Assembly (NCBI GenBank): GCA_963754645.1
Contig: CAVWGP010000004.1
Location: 558,001-622,000 of the forward strand
Origin: CAVWGP01 sp963754645
GTDB taxonomy: Bacteria > Pseudomonadota > Alphaproteobacteria > Bin65
Direction: 5' to 3'
DNA length: 64,000 nt
Part shown: positions 24,220 to 32,681 of the stretch, in pieces
How the letters are laid out: each line of letters opens with the position of its first letter
Position numbering within the stretch: the first letter of the stretch is position 1
Position numbers and translations under genes: made by a program
Notes under the pieces: model-generated
The model's database searches: none
The model's input: only the letters and a program-made list of their open reading frames with translations
Told to the model about the DNA's origin: nothing

Positions 24220-25197
24220 CTATTCGCGAATCGCGCCCTCCCAGATCATCGTCTTCGCGTCGGGATATTCCTTCAAGATGCCGAGTTCCTTCGACAGCTC
24301 CCACACCTTGTTCATCGCGGCGATGTCGTTCTCGGCGACGACGGCGGGGAAATCGGAATATTGCTCGTACCAGATCTTGAAATAGGCGGGATCGACCTTG
24401 GTTTCCTGGCCCACCGCCTTCGAGACTTCGTCCATGTTCTTGAGCGTGTATTGCACCGATTCGCGCAGCATGCGGTTGAACTCGCGGTACAGCGCGGGAT
24501 TGGCCGCGATCTTCTCGACGTAGCCGACATTGACCGCCGCGACCATGCGCAGCTTGAACAATTCCCACATGTCCTCGGCCGTGCGCGCGACCGGGCGGAA
24601 GTCGCCGCTCTGGCTCGCGGCATAGGCCTGGCTGTGGATCAGCGTGCCGCCGCCGATCTTGTCGGTGGCAAGCGCGCCGGGCAGGGCGGGGGCGGGCAGT
24701 TGCTGCCAGGTGAAGTCGCCGTTCTCGAACTGGACGTTGACGCCGTATTTCTTCCACAGGGCGAGGCGTACCAGCGTGATGCCGGTCGATTCGTTGCCGT
24801 AGGTGCCGATGATCTTGCCCTTGAGATCGTGGATCGTCTTGACCGAACTGTCCTTCTTGACCCAGACATGGGCGCCGTTGCCGGATTTGTGATAGCGCAG
24901 CGCCGTCGACAGCACGCGCAGCTCGAGGCCTTGCGACTTGGCGCGCGGCAGCGACATGACCGCCGTCATCACGACGTCCCACTGCTTGGTCGCCGTACCC
25001 TGGATCAGCACCGGGATCTGATAGCCCTTGCCGTCGATTTCGAGAATCGCCGACGTGACCTTGCCGTTGCGGATCGGCCACATCACGGTCTCGATCACCG
25101 GATCCTGGAGGTAGGCGTAGCTGAGCTTCTCCTTGGCGGCGGCGGGCATGGCGGCGGCCAGCGCCGCGGCTAGCGAAAGCGATAGAACGGATTTCAT
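24220..25197 (-). CDS. ABC transporter substrate-binding protein (SsuA/NMT1 type)
   Basis: 325 aa periplasmic binding protein of the nitrate/sulfonate/thiamine-precursor class. It starts MKSVLSLSLAAALAAAMPAAA (signal peptide) after GGGAG. D-L-K-G-K-I-I-G-T-Y-G-N-E-S-T-G is the typical NMT1-family loop. It is the first gene of an operon that continues with the DUF559 gene, two permeases, a hydrolase, a MetE-like enzyme and an SDR. The ligand is unknown; the co-transcribed enzymes suggest an organic carbon or sulfur compound. Confidence 0.9.
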   Translation of the reverse strand: MKSVLSLSLAAALAAAMPAAAKEKLSYAYLQDPVIETVMWPIRNGKVTSAILEIDGKGYQIPVLIQGTATKQWDVVMTAVMSLPRAKSQGLELRVLSTALRYHKSGNGAHVWVKKDSSVKTIHDLKGKIIGTYGNESTGITLVRLALWKKYGVNVQFENGDFTWQQLPAPALPGALATDKIGGGTLIHSQAYAASQSGDFRPVARTAEDMWELFKLRMVAAVNVGYVEKIAANPALYREFNRMLRESVQYTLKNMDEVSKAVGQETKVDPAYFKIWYEQYSDFPAVVAENDIAAMNKVWELSKELGILKEYPDAKTMIWEGAIRE

Positions 25198-25365
25198 CGA
25201 ACGATCTCCCTGCGGAATTCCCAGGCGGAGCTTACGGCGCCCGGCGGCGCATTGCCAGCCTGCCGGCCGCGGCCTGCGATTTTCGCCGTTGGCAGCGGGC
25301 GGCAACGTGGCCTAGCATCGATGGGTTGGGAGACAACCTCAAAAACGCAACAGGAGGAATCGCGC

Positions 25366-26526
25366 ATGGGTACGCTTAGAACTCGAATCACCGCGAGCAC
25401 CGCTTCGCTCGCGCTTATCGCGGCCAGCCTGCCGGTGCAGGCCCAGATGAAGGCCATCGGCAAGGGCGAGGGCGCCGTCGATATCGTCGCCTGGCCCGGC
25501 TATATCGAGCGCGGCGACACCGACAAGAAATTCGACTGGGTGACCGACTTCGAGAAGCGCACCCAGTGCAAAGTGCGGGTCAAGACCGCGGCCACGTCCG
25601 ACGAGATGGTGGCACTGATGAACGAGGGCGGCTTCGATCTCGTCACCGCGTCGGGCGACGCGTCGCTGCGGCTCATCGCCGGCAAGGTCGTGCGCGAGAT
25701 CAATATCGCGCTGATCAAGAGCTACAACACGGTCGATCCGCGCCTGCAGAAGTCGGCGTGGCACACGGTCGGCGGCAAGCATTACGGCGTGCCCTATCAA
25801 TGGGGCTACAACGTGCTCGCCTACAATACCAAGGTGTTCCCGACGCCGCCCGATAGCTGGAAGGTGGTGTTCGAGGAGACGACCCTGCCCGACGGCAAGT
25901 CGAACAAGGGCCGCGTCCAAGCCTTCGACGGGCCGATCTACATCGCCGACGCCGCGCTCTACCTCAAGCAGGCCAAGCCCGATCTTGGGATCAAGGATCC
26001 CTACGAACTCGACGAGAAGCAATACAAGGCCGCGCTCGACCTGCTGCGCGGCCAGCGCAAGATCGTCGGCCGCTATTGGCACGATGCCTTCATGCAGATC
26101 GACGATTTCACCAATGAGGGCGTCGCGGCGTCGTCGTCCTGGGGCTTCCAGGTCAATTTGTTGAAGAGCAAGAACCAGCCGATCGCCAGCATCGTGCCCA
26201 AGGAGGGCGCCACCGGCTGGGCCGATACCACGATGTTGCACGTCAACGCCAAGAATCCGAATTGCGCCTATATGTGGATGGAGCATTCGATCAACCCGAA
26301 GTTGCAGGGCGATCTCGCGGCCTGGTTCGGCTCGGTGCCGGCGGTGCCGGCGGCGTGCAAGGGCAATGCGTTGCTCACCGATGCGGGCTGCGCGCGCAAC
26401 GGCTACAACGAATTCGAGCGGATCGCCTTCTGGCGCACGCCGGTCGCGAATTGCGGCGGCGGGCGGACCTGCGTGCCCTATCACAAATGGGTCACGGACT
26501 ACATCGCGGTTCTCGGCGGAAGGTAG
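25366..26526 (+). CDS. ydcS: Polyamine-type ABC substrate-binding protein (YdcS-like)
   Basis: 386 aa periplasmic protein, start ATG at 25366 after CAGGAGGA. Signal peptide ends V-Q-A-Q. Family text: V-D-I-V-A-W-P-G-Y-I-E-R-G, G-G-F-D-L-V-T-A-S-G-D-A-S-L-R, Y-G-V-P-Y-Q-W-G-Y-N-V-L-A-Y-N and P-C-terminal W-F-G-S-V-P-A-V-P-A-A-C. It resembles E. coli YdcS. The order binding protein, ATPase, two permeases, gamma-aminobutyraldehyde dehydrogenase is the same as E. coli ydcSTUV-patD, which supports putrescine or a related amine as ligand. Divergent from the operon at 25197. Confidence 0.88.
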   Translation: MGTLRTRITASTASLALIAASLPVQAQMKAIGKGEGAVDIVAWPGYIERGDTDKKFDWVTDFEKRTQCKVRVKTAATSDEMVALMNEGGFDLVTASGDASLRLIAGKVVREINIALIKSYNTVDPRLQKSAWHTVGGKHYGVPYQWGYNVLAYNTKVFPTPPDSWKVVFEETTLPDGKSNKGRVQAFDGPIYIADAALYLKQAKPDLGIKDPYELDEKQYKAALDLLRGQRKIVGRYWHDAFMQIDDFTNEGVAASSSWGFQVNLLKSKNQPIASIVPKEGATGWADTTMLHVNAKNPNCAYMWMEHSINPKLQGDLAAWFGSVPAVPAACKGNALLTDAGCARNGYNEFERIAFWRTPVANCGGGRTCVPYHKWVTDYIAVLGGR

Positions 26527-26555
26527 GCGCCGCGATCACGTCGATCGGGCATTTC

Positions 26556-26583
26556 GTAGGGGCGCACAGCCGTGCGCCCCTAC
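26556..26583. repeat. GTAGGGGCG-type hairpin repeat
   Basis: GTAGGGGCGCAC and GTGCGCCCCTAC are exact complements around a four-base loop. Related hairpins are at 37590-37618 and 56048-56077. It lies between ydcS and ydcT and could tune expression between them, since binding proteins are usually made in excess. Confidence 0.8.
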
Positions 26584-26626
26584 CGGCGCCAAGCGCGCGT
26601 CCGATGCGGTTCCGCGACAACCCACC

Positions 26627-27679
26627 ATGACCGGCCCGGTCCCCGCCGTCGAATTCGCCGGCGTGAGCCGCCATTTCGGCGACTTCGCCGCGGTCGATCG
26701 CGTCAGCTTCGCGGTCGGCGAGGGCGAATTTTTCGCCATGCTGGGGCCGTCGGGCTCGGGCAAGACGACGAGCCTGCGCCTGATCGCGGGTTTCGAAAGG
26801 CCGAGCGACGGGCGCGTTCTGCTCGGCGGCGCCAACGTCGCCGACCTGCCGCCCTATCGCCGCAACGTCAACACCGTGTTCCAGGATTACGCGCTGTTCC
26901 CGCATATGAGCGTCGCCGGCAATGTCGGTTACGGATTGACGGTGCGCGGCGTCGCCGCCGGCGAACGCGAGCGCCGCGTCGCCGACATGCTGGCGATGGT
27001 GCAGCTCGAGGGCTTCGGCGCGCGCCGGCCGGCGCAGCTTTCCGGCGGCCAGCGCCAGCGCGTGGCGTTGGCGCGCGCGCTGATCAACCAGCCGCGCGTA
27101 CTGCTGCTCGATGAGCCGCTCGGCGCGCTCGATCTGAAGCTGCGCGAGCAGATGCAACTCGAACTCAAGGCCATCCAGCGGCGCATCGGCATCACTTTCG
27201 TCTATGTCACGCACGACCAGGGCGAGGCGCTGTCGATGGGCGACCGCGTCGCCGTGTTCAACCGCGGCAGGATCGAGCAGATCGGCGCGCCGGCGGAGAT
27301 CTACGAGCATCCCGCCACCGCCTTCGTGGCCAATTTCGTCGGCGTGTCGAACGTCATCGGCGCCGAGCTGGCGCAGCGCCTGGCCGGCGTCGATCGCGCC
27401 TTTTCGGTGCGGCCGGAGAAAATCCGCTTGGCGCCGCCCGGCGCCGCGGTGCCCGATGGCGCCGTCGCCGCCGACGGCACGATCGACGATGCGCTCTATT
27501 TCGGCGTCAACACGCGCTTCGTGGTGCGGCTCGAAAGCGGCCTGAGCCTCACCGTGGTCGAGCAGAACCTCGCGACCCATGGCAGCGACGTGGCGGCGCG
27601 GCGCGGCGCTCCGGTGCGGCTCATCTGGGAACGGCGGCACATGCACCGCTTTGCCGGCAGCGGCGAGGCCGCGCGATGA
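26627..27679 (+). CDS. ydcT: Polyamine-type ABC transporter ATP-binding protein (YdcT/PotA-like)
   Basis: 350 aa ATPase. Walker A G-P-S-G-S-G-K-T-T at 40-48, Q-loop V-F-Q-D-Y-A-L-F-P-H, signature L-S-G-G-Q-R-Q-R-V, Walker B L-L-L-D-E-P-L-G-A-L-D and H-loop Y-V-T-H-D-Q-G-E-A. After these comes a TOBE-type C-terminal domain (S-V-R-P-E-K-I-R-L) as in PotA. The ATG at 26627 fits family N-termini. Its stop overlaps the next permease start (ATGA). Confidence 0.93.
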   Translation: MTGPVPAVEFAGVSRHFGDFAAVDRVSFAVGEGEFFAMLGPSGSGKTTSLRLIAGFERPSDGRVLLGGANVADLPPYRRNVNTVFQDYALFPHMSVAGNVGYGLTVRGVAAGERERRVADMLAMVQLEGFGARRPAQLSGGQRQRVALARALINQPRVLLLDEPLGALDLKLREQMQLELKAIQRRIGITFVYVTHDQGEALSMGDRVAVFNRGRIEQIGAPAEIYEHPATAFVANFVGVSNVIGAELAQRLAGVDRAFSVRPEKIRLAPPGAAVPDGAVAADGTIDDALYFGVNTRFVVRLESGLSLTVVEQNLATHGSDVAARRGAPVRLIWERRHMHRFAGSGEAAR

Positions 27680-28617
27680 CGGCGGCGGCACTGGCCCCGC
27701 GCGCCGCTTCGATCGTCGAGCGCGTCTCGACGGCGCTTTACCGGCGGCCGACGCTGCTGCTGATCCTGCTGCTGGCGCCGCCGTTGCTATGGCTTGGCGT
27801 GATCTATCTCGGTTCGCTGTTCGCGCTGCTGGCGCAGAGCTTCTTCGCGATCGACGATTTCAGCGGCCGGGTGGTGCGCGAGGTCACGCTCAAGACCTAT
27901 GGCGAGTTGTTCTCGCTGGCCAATCTCGACGTCATCCTGCGCACCACGACGGTGGCCGCCGCGGTCACGGTGGCCGCCGCCGCCATCGGCTTTCCGATCG
28001 CCTATTACATGGTGCGCCATGCCTCGCTGCGGGTGAAGGCGCTGCTCTATCTCGGCATCACCCTGCCGCTGTGGTCGAGCTATCTGGTGCGCGTCTATTC
28101 GTGGAAGCTGATCCTGGCCAAGGAGGGCATCGTTACTTGGGTGGCCGAGCGGCTCGGCCTCGGCTGGCTGCTTGACGCCTTTCTCGCCTTGCCCGTCATC
28201 GGCGGCACGTCGCTGTCGGTCTCCTATTTCGGCATGTTTCTCGTCTTTCTATACATCTGGCTGCCCTACATGATTCTGCCGATCGTGGCGGCGCTGGAGC
28301 GCGTGCCGCGCTCGCTGATCGAGGCATCGGCCGATCTCGGCGCCGATCCGCGGCAAACCTTCCGCGCCGTGATCCTGCCGCTGGCTTTTCCCGGCGTCGT
28401 TGCCGGCTCGATCTTCACCTTCTCGCTCACGCTCGGCGACTACATCATTCCCGGCATCATCGGCAATTCGGCGCCGTTCATCGGCCAAGCCGTGCTCGCG
28501 CATCAGGGAACGGCGGGCAATATCCCGATGGCCGCCGCCTTCACCGTCGTGCCGATCGTCATCATGGGCATTTATCTGACCATCGCGCGCCGCCTGGGAG
28601 CGTTCCGTGCGCTCTGA
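27676..28617 (+). CDS. ydcU: Polyamine-type ABC permease (YdcU/PotB-like)
   Basis: 313 aa, about six membrane helices. The ATPase-contact loop is E-A-S-A-D-L-G-A-D-P-R-Q-T-F-R-A-V-I-L-P-L. It includes a long periplasmic segment after the first helix (S-F-F-A-I-D-D-F-S-G-R), as in PotB proteins. It overlaps the ATPase gene by ATGA and the next permease by 11 bases. Same order as E. coli ydcSTUV. Confidence 0.9.
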   Translation: MTAAALAPRAASIVERVSTALYRRPTLLLILLLAPPLLWLGVIYLGSLFALLAQSFFAIDDFSGRVVREVTLKTYGELFSLANLDVILRTTTVAAAVTVAAAAIGFPIAYYMVRHASLRVKALLYLGITLPLWSSYLVRVYSWKLILAKEGIVTWVAERLGLGWLLDAFLALPVIGGTSLSVSYFGMFLVFLYIWLPYMILPIVAALERVPRSLIEASADLGADPRQTFRAVILPLAFPGVVAGSIFTFSLTLGDYIIPGIIGNSAPFIGQAVLAHQGTAGNIPMAAAFTVVPIVIMGIYLTIARRLGAFRAL

Positions 28618-29422
28618 CGGACAAGTCCGCGCCGGCTGGGGCCTCAAGCTCGCCGCGATCGGCGGCATGCTGTTTCTGCACGTGCCGCTGCTGATCATTT
28701 TTCTTTACGCCTTCTCGACCGAGGACAAGAGCTTCGTCTTTCCGCCGCCGGGGCTGACGCTCGAATGGTTTGCCGTCGCCTTCAACCGGCCCGATGTGCG
28801 CGAGGCGCTCGGGCTCTCGCTCCAGGTCGCGGCGGCGGCGACGGCGCTCGCGCTGGTGCTCGGCACGCTCGCCGCCGCCGCGGTGTGGCGCTCGCGCTTT
28901 TTCGGACGCGAGGCGATCTCGCTGCTGTTGATCTTGCCGATCGCGCTGCCCGGCATCATCACCGGCATTTCGTTGCGCGCCGCGATGAGCCTCGCCGACG
29001 TGACCTTCAGTTTTTGGACGGTCGTCGTCGGCCACGCGACCTTCTGCGTCGTCGTGGTCTACAACAATGCGCTGGCGCGCTTGAGGCGGACCTCGCCCTC
29101 GCTGCTCGAAGCCTCGATGGATCTCGGCGCCAACGGCTTTCAGACCTTCCGCTACGTGCTGCTGCCGCAGCTCGCGACCGCGCTGCTCGCCGGCGGCATG
29201 CTCGCCTTCGCCCTGTCCTTCGACGAGGTCATCGTCACCACCTTCACCGCCGGCCAGCAAACGACGCTGCCGATTTGGATGCTGAGCGAACTCATCCGCC
29301 CGCGCCAGCGGCCCGTGACGAATGTCGTTGCCGTCTTCGTCATTCTGGTTACGTTTATCCCGATTCTCGCCGCCTTCTATCTGACGCGAGAAACCCAGGA
29401 CGCGGCGGGCAGCGGCAAGTGA
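28607..29422 (+). CDS. ydcV: Polyamine-type ABC permease (YdcV/PotC-like)
   Basis: 271 aa. Starts with GTG at 28607 preceded by GGGAG, inside the end of the previous gene. F-S-T-E-D-K-S-F-V-F-P-P-P-G-L-T-L-E-W-F is typical of PotC/YdcV, and E-A-S-M-D-L-G-A-N-G-F-Q-T-F-R-Y-V-L-L-P-Q is the ATPase-contact loop. Forms the channel with the upstream permease. Confidence 0.9.
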   Translation: MRSDGQVRAGWGLKLAAIGGMLFLHVPLLIIFLYAFSTEDKSFVFPPPGLTLEWFAVAFNRPDVREALGLSLQVAAAATALALVLGTLAAAAVWRSRFFGREAISLLLILPIALPGIITGISLRAAMSLADVTFSFWTVVVGHATFCVVVVYNNALARLRRTSPSLLEASMDLGANGFQTFRYVLLPQLATALLAGGMLAFALSFDEVIVTTFTAGQQTTLPIWMLSELIRPRQRPVTNVVAVFVILVTFIPILAAFYLTRETQDAAGSGK

Positions 29423-29453
29423 GCCGCGCCCGGCGCAACAACGGAGCATCGCC

Positions 29454-30881
29454 ATGGACCTCGACCTCCTGATCGACGGCAAGTTCGTGCGCGGCCGCGG
29501 CGCCGCCGAGCGAATCCTCGATCCCACGACCGGCCAATCGATCGCCGAGGTGCCGGAAGCGGCGCCGGACCAGATCGACGCGGCGGTGGCGGCGGCGGCG
29601 CGCACCTTCGAATCCTGGTCGCGCACCACGCCGATGGAGCGCGCCAATCTGCTGTTGAAACTCGCCGACGCGATCGAGCGCGACTCCGCCGCTTTCGCCG
29701 CGCTTGAATCGCGGAATTGCGGCAAGCCGCGCGTGCGCATGGCGGCCGACGAGATGCCCGCGGTCGTCGATGTCTTCCGCTTTTTCGCCGGCGCCGCGCG
29801 CTGCCTCGCCGGGCCCCTGGCGGGCGAATATCTCGCCAATCACACCAGCATGATCCGGCGCGACCCGGTCGGCGTCGTCGCCTCGATCGCGCCGTGGAAC
29901 TATCCGCTGATGATGGCGGCGTGGAAACTGGCGCCCGCGCTCGCCGCCGGCAATTGCGTCGTGCTCAAGCCGTCGGAACAGACGCCGCTCACCGCCCTGA
30001 AACTCGCCAAGCTGCTCGCCGAATTTTTTCCGCCCGGCGTCGTCAATGTCATTGCCGGGCGGGGCGAGAGCGTCGGCGCGCCGCTGACGGGCCATCCCGC
30101 CGTGCGCATGGTGTCGCTGACCGGCGATGTCGCGACCGGAAAACGCGTGCTCAAGGCGGCGTCGGAAACACTGAAACGCACGCATCTCGAACTTGGCGGC
30201 AAGGCGCCGGTGCTCGTGTTCGACGATGCCGATATCGACGCCGTCGTCGCCGGCATCCGCATGGGCGGCTATTACAATGCCGGCCAGGATTGCACCGCGG
30301 CATGCCGCGTCTATGCCGCGGGCAAGGTCTACGACCGCCTGGTCGCCGATCTCGCCGGCGCGGCGGGCTCGCTCAAGGCGGGCGCCAGCGAGGCCGAAGA
30401 CACCGAACTGGGCCCGCTCATCACCGAACGCCAGCGCGAGCGCGTCGCCGGTTTCGTCGAGCGCGCCGCGGCTTTGAAGCATGTCTCGGTCGTCACCGGC
30501 GGCAAGAAGCGCGCCGGCGCCGGCTTTTATTACGAACCGACCGTCATCGCCGGCGCGTTGCAGGGCGACGAGATCGTGCGCAAGGAAGTGTTCGGCCCCG
30601 TCGTCTCGGTCACGCGCTTCGGCGACGCCGAGGACGCGATAAGCTGGGCGAACGATTCGGACTACGGCCTCGCCGCCTCGGTGTGGACCGGCAGCGTCAA
30701 GACCGCGCTGAAGGCCGCGTCGCGCCTGCAATACGGTTGCGTGTGGATCAACCAGCATTTCCTGCTGGCCACGGAAATGCCCCATGGCGGGCTCAAAATG
30801 TCCGGCTACGGCAAGGACATGTCGGTCTACGCGCTGGAGGACTACACGGTGCCGCGCCACATCATGATGAACTTCGGGTGA
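29454..30881 (+). CDS. patD: Gamma-aminobutyraldehyde dehydrogenase-like aldehyde dehydrogenase
   Basis: 475 aa NAD-dependent aldehyde dehydrogenase. NAD loop S-L-T-G-D-V-A-T-G-K at 221-230, general base E246 in H-L-E-L-G-G-K and nucleophile C280 in A-G-Q-D-C-T-A-A-C-R, the motif of PatD/YdcW. S-Y-G-K-D end region matches too. Located 31 bases after the YdcSTUV-like transporter, as in E. coli, so it likely oxidises the aldehyde from putrescine or another imported amine to an amino acid. No transaminase or oxidase for the first step is next to it. Confidence 0.88.
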   Translation: MDLDLLIDGKFVRGRGAAERILDPTTGQSIAEVPEAAPDQIDAAVAAAARTFESWSRTTPMERANLLLKLADAIERDSAAFAALESRNCGKPRVRMAADEMPAVVDVFRFFAGAARCLAGPLAGEYLANHTSMIRRDPVGVVASIAPWNYPLMMAAWKLAPALAAGNCVVLKPSEQTPLTALKLAKLLAEFFPPGVVNVIAGRGESVGAPLTGHPAVRMVSLTGDVATGKRVLKAASETLKRTHLELGGKAPVLVFDDADIDAVVAGIRMGGYYNAGQDCTAACRVYAAGKVYDRLVADLAGAAGSLKAGASEAEDTELGPLITERQRERVAGFVERAAALKHVSVVTGGKKRAGAGFYYEPTVIAGALQGDEIVRKEVFGPVVSVTRFGDAEDAISWANDSDYGLAASVWTGSVKTALKAASRLQYGCVWINQHFLLATEMPHGGLKMSGYGKDMSVYALEDYTVPRHIMMNFG

Positions 30882-30959
30882 GCGCAAAATCGGCGCGCCG
30901 CCAAATTGACATGTTCCGCGAATAGGCAAGAATACGGACAACCGAACGAGGGATCCGCC

Positions 30960-32456
30960 ATGACCATGCTGAGCAAGGACGAACTCGACCGCTTGTTGCC
31001 CGCGGCGAGCAACAGTCTCCAATCGCCGGTGCCGACCCAGGTCGTGGCCAGCGACGAGTTTTTCCCGATTGCGCAAACCGAGCGGCAGAAGCGCGTCGAA
31101 GTCCGCATGCTGGCGCTGGCCGACGAGCACGCGCGCCGGAACAAGATGACGCGCCGGCAATTCTTCAAGACCGCGTCGGGCATGGCGACGGCGTTCCTGG
31201 CGATGAACGAGATTTACGGCGATCTCTACGGCGTCGCCAAGGCCGAGGCGGCCGATCCCGATATCGGCGCCGAGCGCGCCCAGGCGCTGTCGCGGCAATT
31301 CATCATGGACGTGCACACGCATTTCCTGCGCGACGACACGCGGCTGCAGAACTTCGTCCGCGCCCGCGAGGCGGTCGGCAAGTCGGGTTGGAATCCGGCC
31401 TTGGTCGGCAAGCCGCAGACGCTCGACGATTTGAAATATCCGAGCTGGTTCAAGGAAGTCTTCCTCGACAGCGACACCAAGGTGGCGCTGATCAGCGGCT
31501 CGGGCTCGGAAGAGCCGAAGGATTGGTTCCTGACCAACGAGATGAAATTCCAGGCGCGCGAAAAGATCAACGCCGCTTCGGGCAGCAAGCGCTGCATGAG
31601 CCACGCCATCTTCATGCCCGGCATGCCCGGCTGGATGGACCAGGTCGACCGGGAACTCGCGACATTGAAGCCCGATTCATGGAAGGGCTACACGGTCGGC
31701 GACAACACCAACAAAAACCTGGCCCGCCATCCCTGGCGCATGGATGACGAGAAGCTGCTCTATCCGTTCTACGAAAAAATCTTGAAGGCCGGGCAGAACA
31801 TCGTCTGCGTCCACAAGGGCCTCTATCCGCCCTCGACCGAGGCGCAGTTTCCGCACCTCACGCCCTACGCCAAGGTCGACGATGTCGGCAAGGCGGCGAA
31901 GGATTGGCCGCAGATCAATTTCGTCATCTATCATTCGGCGTTCCGCTGGACCGGCGCGGGCAATGCCTTGCTCGGCTTGAAACAGTTCGAGGACACCGGC
32001 CGCGTCGAATGGACCAGCGATCTCGCCGAGATTCCGGCGAAATACGGCGTCACGAACGTCTACGGCGATCTCGGGCAGATCTTCGCGCAGACCACGGTCG
32101 CCGAACCGCGCCTGTGCGCGGCGCTGATGGGCATGCTGGTCAAGGGCCTCGGCGCCGATCACGTGGTGTGGGGCTCGGACGCGGTGTGGACCGGCTCGCC
32201 GCAATGGCAGATCGAGGCGCTGCGCCGGCTCGAAATCCCCGAGGACATGCGGAAGAAGCACGGTTTCGCCCCGCTCGGCGCCGCCGACGGCCCGGTCAAG
32301 ACCGCGATCTTCAGCGACAACTCGGCCAAGATGTACAAATACGACGTGAAAAAAGCCGGCCTCGAAACCGATCAGGTATCGCGCATCAAGGCCGACTACA
32401 TCCGCAACGGCGCCGACCCGAGCCACACGCGCTACGGGTTTGTGCTGAAGGGCTAG
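30960..32456 (+). CDS. Amidohydrolase-family (amidohydro_2) metal-dependent hydrolase
   Basis: 498 aa TIM-barrel hydrolase of the aminocarboxymuconate-semialdehyde-decarboxylase superfamily. Metal-site motifs are M-D-V-H-T-H-F near residue 115, V-I-Y-H-S-A-F-R-W near 325 and W-G-S-D-A-V-W near 405. A twin-arginine-like T-R-R-Q-F-F-K-T-A at 64-72 is followed by a modest hydrophobic stretch, far from the N-terminus for a Tat signal. I start at the ATG at 30960. It follows patD by about 80 bases in the same direction and may belong to the operon; its substrate is unknown. Confidence 0.85.
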   Translation: MTMLSKDELDRLLPAASNSLQSPVPTQVVASDEFFPIAQTERQKRVEVRMLALADEHARRNKMTRRQFFKTASGMATAFLAMNEIYGDLYGVAKAEAADPDIGAERAQALSRQFIMDVHTHFLRDDTRLQNFVRAREAVGKSGWNPALVGKPQTLDDLKYPSWFKEVFLDSDTKVALISGSGSEEPKDWFLTNEMKFQAREKINAASGSKRCMSHAIFMPGMPGWMDQVDRELATLKPDSWKGYTVGDNTNKNLARHPWRMDDEKLLYPFYEKILKAGQNIVCVHKGLYPPSTEAQFPHLTPYAKVDDVGKAAKDWPQINFVIYHSAFRWTGAGNALLGLKQFEDTGRVEWTSDLAEIPAKYGVTNVYGDLGQIFAQTTVAEPRLCAALMGMLVKGLGADHVVWGSDAVWTGSPQWQIEALRRLEIPEDMRKKHGFAPLGAADGPVKTAIFSDNSAKMYKYDVKKAGLETDQVSRIKADYIRNGADPSHTRYGFVLKG

Positions 32457-32480
32457 TTCGTACGCTCCAATTTCGATTGC

Positions 32481-32650
32481 GTCGTCATCCCGACCGAGCG
32501 CGCGCAAGCGCGCGAAGCGGCGGATCGCATAGCGATCCGCGGGACCTTGGCCGGACGAGCGAAAGCGCGCGTGACGGCGATACGCTTGTCCACCCGAGGT
32601 CCCTCGATTTCGGCCGCGCATTGCGCGGCCTACACTCGGGAAGACGATCG
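32481..32650. repeat. Dispersed palindromic repeat, degenerate copy
   Basis: Left arm GTCGTCATCCCGACCGAGCG with GCGCGCAAGCGCGC and GCGGATCGCATAGCGATCCGC hairpins; the middle has GGGACCTTGG, CCCGAGGTCCCTCG follows; the right arm (CTCGGGAAGACGATC) is mutated from the expected form. Lies between convergent genes, like the copy at 19227. Confidence 0.75.
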
Positions 32651-32681
32651 CTTTGGGATCGGGCTGCGTGAGTTTCGAAAT

